DNA of 64,000 bases from assembly GCF_014200725.1 (NCBI RefSeq), contig NZ_JACHCL010000001.1, positions 1,178,001 to 1,242,000 on the forward strand, written 5' to 3'. A model generated the notes under the pieces. The model did not search any database. It saw only the letters and a list, made by a program, of their open reading frames with translations, and had not been told where the DNA came from. A program made the translations under genes and the position numbers. The stretch comes from Janthinobacterium silvisoli. Lineage in GTDB: Bacteria > Pseudomonadota > Gammaproteobacteria > Burkholderiales > Burkholderiaceae_D. Of this stretch, positions 62,758 to 64,000 are shown piece by piece. The number at the start of each line of letters is the position of its first letter. The stretch's first letter is position 1.

Positions 62758-63084
62758 ATGGCGATCGACCGTAACTCTTCGATGTCTGCCGGCGCAACCG
62801 GGCAACAGCCTGAATTGATGCTGTCAGCCGTATTACACCTGATGTCGCATTATCATGCCAACAGTGCCTGCCCGAAACTGGCGTCGGTGATCGAACGCCA
62901 TTTGCAAGTCCTGTCCAGCCTGCCCGACCTGGCGCCCGTGCTGCAAGCGACTTGCCAGCAACTGTCGCAGCAATGGGCCACGCTGGTCGCCCTGAATCTG
63001 CCCACGCAGCCGAAAACCACCTTCATCGAACGCCTGGGCCGCATGGTCGGCAGCAAGCGTCCGGCCGCTTCCCTGCCGCAATAA
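62758..63084 (+). CDS. Unrecognised 108-residue protein downstream of hemP
   Basis: The ATG at 62758 has AGGAG 6 bases upstream; a TTG one codon earlier is rejected. The protein is helical and soluble (LMLSAVLHLMSHYHANSACPKLASVIERHLQVLSSLPDL), with one Cys in each half (NSACPKL, QATCQQL) and a basic end. I do not recognise a family. It lies between hemP and the DUF2325-like gene with short gaps (96 and 36 bases), so it is probably in the same Fur-controlled unit. Confidence 0.75.
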   Translation: MAIDRNSSMSAGATGQQPELMLSAVLHLMSHYHANSACPKLASVIERHLQVLSSLPDLAPVLQATCQQLSQQWATLVALNLPTQPKTTFIERLGRMVGSKRPAASLPQ

Positions 63085-63120
63085 TTCTTCCGCTCCCCCT
63101 ACGCCTAACAGGATACCGCC

Positions 63121-64000
63121 ATGTGTGACAAAGACAAGTCCCTGCCCGTCATCAGCAATTGTTCCAGCGGCGAGGCCGAAAAGGCCGCGCTCGCTTCGCG
63201 CCGGCGACGGCTGTGGGAACTGTCGCATACCTGCCACTGCCCGCTGGTTGGCGTCGGCTTGCCACTCGGCTACCTGCGCAAGCTGGTCGGCAAGATGACG
63301 GGCGGCCGCGTGCTAGCCGACGATTACGAAGTGCATGTGGGCGCCGTGACGGAATGCGGCGTGCGCAACCGTTTGTCGGAAGCGTTGCAAAAAGAACTGG
63401 AACGCCGTTACGCGCCCGTGATCCTGCGTTTTCGCGGCGCCAAGACCACGGAACAGGTGGCGCAATTATGGCGCGCGGCCGTGGCCAATGGCGATGTGGC
63501 CGGCGCCTTCTGGGCAGGCTTGACGCATCCGCGCTGCGATGCGGAACTGGAAGAGCAGATGTGCCGGGACTTGCACATGATCCAGCACCAGGCCGGCGCC
63601 TGCGTGCGCGCCGACATGGGCAAATTCACAGCCTTGCAGGAAGAAAACGCGCGCCTGACGCACGAACTGGCCAAGCTGCAACAACGCAGCCACGCCCTGC
63701 TGCAAGAAAAGACGGGCGACCTGGAACGCCAGGAAGCGCTGCTGCTGCGCGCGCGTGCCGAAACCATCGGCAAAGATAGCGTGATCGATAGTTTGCGTGC
63801 CGAACTGGCACAATTGCAAGCCATCGTACCGGAACTGGAAGCACGCACCCGCCTGGTCGAACGGCTGGCGCAGATGGATGAACGTGAAAAGGAATTGCGC
63901 CAGCAAATCAGCGAATTGAAACAGGCGCAACCGCGTACCATGCCCGTCGCACCGCCACCGGCGCCGAAGCTGGAAGCGCAGAGCGGCGGCAAGCTCAAGA
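63121..64000 (+). CDS. DUF2325-like coiled-coil protein, N-terminal part (cut by window end)
   Basis: The frame is open from ATG 63121 (AGGA upstream) through the end, over 293 codons. Residues about 25-60 read RLWELSHTCHCPLVGVGLPL, then GYLRKL, the Cys/His pattern (HTCHC) found at the start of DUF2325-family proteins. Residues about 60-160 are helical with several Cys (VTECGVRNRLSEAL, HPRCDAELEEQMCRDLH), and a coiled coil runs from about 170 to the edge. The C-terminal DUF2325 domain would lie outside the window. Function is unknown; family call is tentative. Confidence 0.65.
   Translation, partial: MCDKDKSLPVISNCSSGEAEKAALASRRRRLWELSHTCHCPLVGVGLPLGYLRKLVGKMTGGRVLADDYEVHVGAVTECGVRNRLSEALQKELERRYAPVILRFRGAKTTEQVAQLWRAAVANGDVAGAFWAGLTHPRCDAELEEQMCRDLHMIQHQAGACVRADMGKFTALQEENARLTHELAKLQQRSHALLQEKTGDLERQEALLLRARAETIGKDSVIDSLRAELAQLQAIVPELEARTRLVERLAQMDEREKELRQQISELKQAQPRTMPVAPPPAPKLEAQSGGKLK

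Overview
This window reads as a chromosomal segment of a betaproteobacterium of the family Oxalobacteraceae (Janthinobacterium, Duganella or Massilia type). The reasons are the high-GC coding sequence, the gene orders leuC-(entericidin)-leuD-leuB-asd-fimV-truA-trpF-trpB-trpA-accD-folC-SPOR-cvpA-purF-metZ and rpsF-priB-rpsR-rplI-dnaB, and protein signatures of that group. All family assignments come from reading motifs and gene order; no database search was run.

Region 1 (1-8.7 kb) is accessory. A tripartite drug-efflux locus has an outer-membrane factor divergent from emrA-emrB, followed by an HxlR-type regulator. Next are a TonB-dependent siderophore receptor cut by an in-frame amber codon 39 codons before its natural end, a secreted serine hydrolase of the beta-lactamase fold, and an unusually long YidD-like protein. 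Region 2 (8.8-13.8 kb) holds a bestrophin-like channel and a copper module: copZ with a 19-bp-spacer CueR promoter, and on the other strand copA-cueR followed by a glutathione S-transferase.

Region 3 (13.8-31.3 kb) is the most distinctive part. It holds a two-partner secretion locus (TpsB translocator and a 3197-residue TpsA exoprotein with thirteen exactly 249-bp repeats) followed by a FecR-domain protein that overlaps the tpsA end. Upstream on the same strand are a GAF/HD-GYP phosphohydrolase and a CHASE2 class III nucleotide cyclase whose stop and start codons overlap. A metallo-beta-lactamase-fold hydrolase is divergent. The layout suggests, by inference, a surface adhesin locus coupled to nucleotide second-messenger signalling. 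A 56-residue hydrophilic protein ends the region.

Region 4 (31.3-37.1 kb) is housekeeping: the phosphate transporter pit with its DUF47/PhoU-like partner, dnaB, the rpsF-priB-rpsR-rplI operon with a good sigma-70 promoter, and lexA behind two tandem SOS boxes. Region 5 (37.1-55.0 kb) is a co-oriented block of about 18 kb for methionine, purine, fatty-acid, folate, tryptophan, lysine/threonine and leucine synthesis, with truA, fimV and a small entericidin-like lipoprotein inside it. Two palindromic elements interrupt it: a perfect 12-bp-stem hairpin between trpB and trpA, and a 106-bp imperfect palindrome at the end of fimV.

Region 6 (55-64 kb) has a secreted S41-type protease homologue, an isolated cheZ-cheA pair, and a plus-strand series: a universal stress protein behind an FNR-like box, a NarL-type response regulator, a Crp/Fnr regulator without the classical FNR cysteine cluster, Fur-box-controlled hemP, a small unknown protein and the start of a DUF2325-like coiled-coil protein cut by the window end. 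I found no rRNA, tRNA, CRISPR array, insertion sequence or prophage gene.
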